Source: Candidatus Dojkabacteria bacterium (GTDB lineage: Bacteria; Patescibacteriota; Dojkabacteria; B142; WJKM01). From it: a DNA stretch of 6,251 nucleotides. A program made the position numbers and the translations under genes. The notes beneath the pieces are model-generated. The model was not told where the DNA came from, made no database searches, and was given only the letters and a program-made list of their open reading frames with translations. The stretch covers positions 1-6,251 of the forward strand of contig JAGQLH010000078.1 in the NCBI GenBank assembly GCA_020429465.1. The letters run 5' to 3'. Below, in pieces: positions 5,297 to 6,251 of this stretch (within the stretch, counting starts at the first letter, position 1; each line of letters starts with the position of its first letter).

Positions 5297-6187
5297 TTAA
5301 TCATCTTCATATTTCTTTTTTTCTGCTTCTTCGTAGCACTCTGCTATTTCTTCTGGTTTTGTTTTCTTTTCACACTCTGCAAGCTTCTTTTCATATTCGG
5401 ACATATCATCGTCCGATTTTGAAGCTGAGGTTGTAGGAGCTGATGTAGGTTGATTTGATGTTGATTCTGAACCTATAAGAGAACCTATTATTGGTAAACC
5501 ATTAAGATAACTTTCAGGATGTGGAAATTTAGATGTTATATCTGTTCCACCTTTTTGACCATGATGGCTACATCCTCCCCAGGCACTGTGATTACTTACA
5601 TCGTAGACTATCCCTTTATATCCAATATAACAATCTCCTGAAGAGGCATGATTTGAAAGTTCTGCAGAAGTTATACCCTCTGTTGTAGTTGTGAGTGTAG
5701 CCGTTGGGCTTTGGGTAGGTGTTGCAGCAGATGCGGGTGATAGTAAGTATTTAGCCATACGGGATAAGTCACTTCCATGTTCTGATTGATAGGTGTTTGA
5801 CATATCTGTTCCGCAGGAGAAGATATTCCCTCCGGAATGAGTATTTATGAGTGATGTGATATTGTATGATTTTCCCCATAACGTAATTATGCAATTATTT
5901 GATACTGGCGATTGAGAATTTGTTGAAGCCGGTGGGAGATCGAATTCAGATGGTGTATCAATAATTTGCTCATTCTCAGGTAATAATTCTCCAAAATCAT
6001 AATCTTTAGCTACGTTATCTTCGCCTGTTTCCGATAATGTTTCGGATGTTTCATTGGGGAGTTCTGCCATAGTTGAGAATCTATAAGCACTTATCCCGCT
6101 TGTTACAATAGTTAGGGTAAATACAATAAAGAAAAGCAAGTTTGAGAATAAATGTTTATGAAAGTATATGTGTAATCTTTGTTTCAT
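5297..6187 (-). CDS. Membrane-anchored protein with two cytochrome b5-like domains and a Cys-paired charged tail
   Basis: A 296-residue protein, first gene of the - strand block. Order: basic N-terminus; membrane anchor at about 15-35; acidic linker; a first b5-like domain at about 98-150 with His117 in HSGG and His137, flanked by Cys99 and Cys125; a Ser/Thr/Pro/Ala-rich linker (151-170); a second domain of a different b5 subtype at about 172-238, with IVYDVSNHSAW (193-203), His208/His209, GGTDIT (213-218) and His223 in a PHP context, plus Cys186 and Cys206; another Thr/Ser-rich linker (240-258); and a highly charged Glu/Lys helical tail with Cys272 and Cys284. The linkers suggest reach through a cell wall or surface layer. 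All three cysteine pairs fit disulfides outside the cytoplasm. It is likely a two-heme electron carrier working with the reductase two genes downstream. No clear ribosome site precedes the ATG. Heme number is inferred. Confidence 0.82.
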   Translation of the reverse strand: MKQRLHIYFHKHLFSNLLFFIVFTLTIVTSGISAYRFSTMAELPNETSETLSETGEDNVAKDYDFGELLPENEQIIDTPSEFDLPPASTNSQSPVSNNCIITLWGKSYNITSLINTHSGGNIFSCGTDMSNTYQSEHGSDLSRMAKYLLSPASAATPTQSPTATLTTTTEGITSAELSNHASSGDCYIGYKGIVYDVSNHSAWGGCSHHGQKGGTDITSKFPHPESYLNGLPIIGSLIGSESTSNQPTSAPTTSASKSDDDMSEYEKKLAECEKKTKPEEIAECYEEAEKKKYEDD

Positions 6188-6251
6188 AGAACAAAAGTAA
6201 TAACAATGTAATAATAACCAATACTATACTACACCATATTTCTCATAATAC
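6188..6251 (-). promoter_or_regulatory. Leader region of the redox operon, possible promoter
   Basis: These 64 bases lie upstream of the first gene of the - strand block and run off the window. They are almost entirely A+T. TATAGT on the - strand (plus bases 6223-6228) could be a -10 box about 35 bases before the ATG, but no convincing -35 box stands at the right distance. No operator repeat such as a Fur-like palindrome was seen. The promoter may lie beyond the window edge. Confidence 0.2.

Overview
The window is AT-rich and tightly packed. It holds three genes on the + strand (167-2568) facing five on the - strand (2575-6187), with only 6 bases between the two convergent blocks. No rRNA, tRNA, CRISPR array or insertion sequence was recognised. 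TGA is a true stop (it ends the + genes at 1451 and 2566 and a - gene at 3197), so the standard bacterial code applies. Short genes, tight spacing, weak or missing Shine-Dalgarno sites, many small membrane-anchored proteins and a MAPR-type cytochrome b5 all suggest an uncultured small-genome bacterium, possibly of the Patescibacteria/CPR. That placement is inference; there is no phylogenetic marker in the window.

The + block encodes a membrane-anchored NERD-domain protein, a membrane-anchored exported protein of unknown function with four cysteines, and a soluble helical protein of unknown function that happens to contain an HExxH motif. Their spacing (24 bases, then about 44 bases, or a 4-base overlap if a TTG start is used) suggests one transcript.

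The - block is the notable part. In transcription order it encodes: (1) a 296-residue membrane-anchored protein with two different cytochrome b5-like domains joined by Ser/Thr/Pro-rich linkers and ending in a charged, Cys-paired helical tail; (2) a membrane-anchored MAPR-type (progesterone-receptor-like) cytochrome b5 domain with tyrosines in the heme-ligand positions; (3) a six-helix ferric reductase/NADPH oxidase-like flavocytochrome with four heme-ligand histidines and complete FAD and NAD(P)H motifs; (4) a small membrane-anchored cytochrome b5-like protein matching the first domain of (1) in its His and Cys spacing; (5) a 2H phosphoesterase. Gaps are 23, 5, -4 and 7 bases, so this looks like one operon.

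The simplest model is a trans-membrane electron chain. The flavocytochrome would take electrons from cytosolic NAD(P)H across the membrane through two b hemes, and three tethered b5-like proteins outside the membrane would accept them and carry them outward. Four predicted b5-type domains beside one NOX/FRE-type reductase is the candidate new system here. The domain assignments rest on visible motifs; the pathway, the terminal acceptor and any role for the phosphoesterase are inference.
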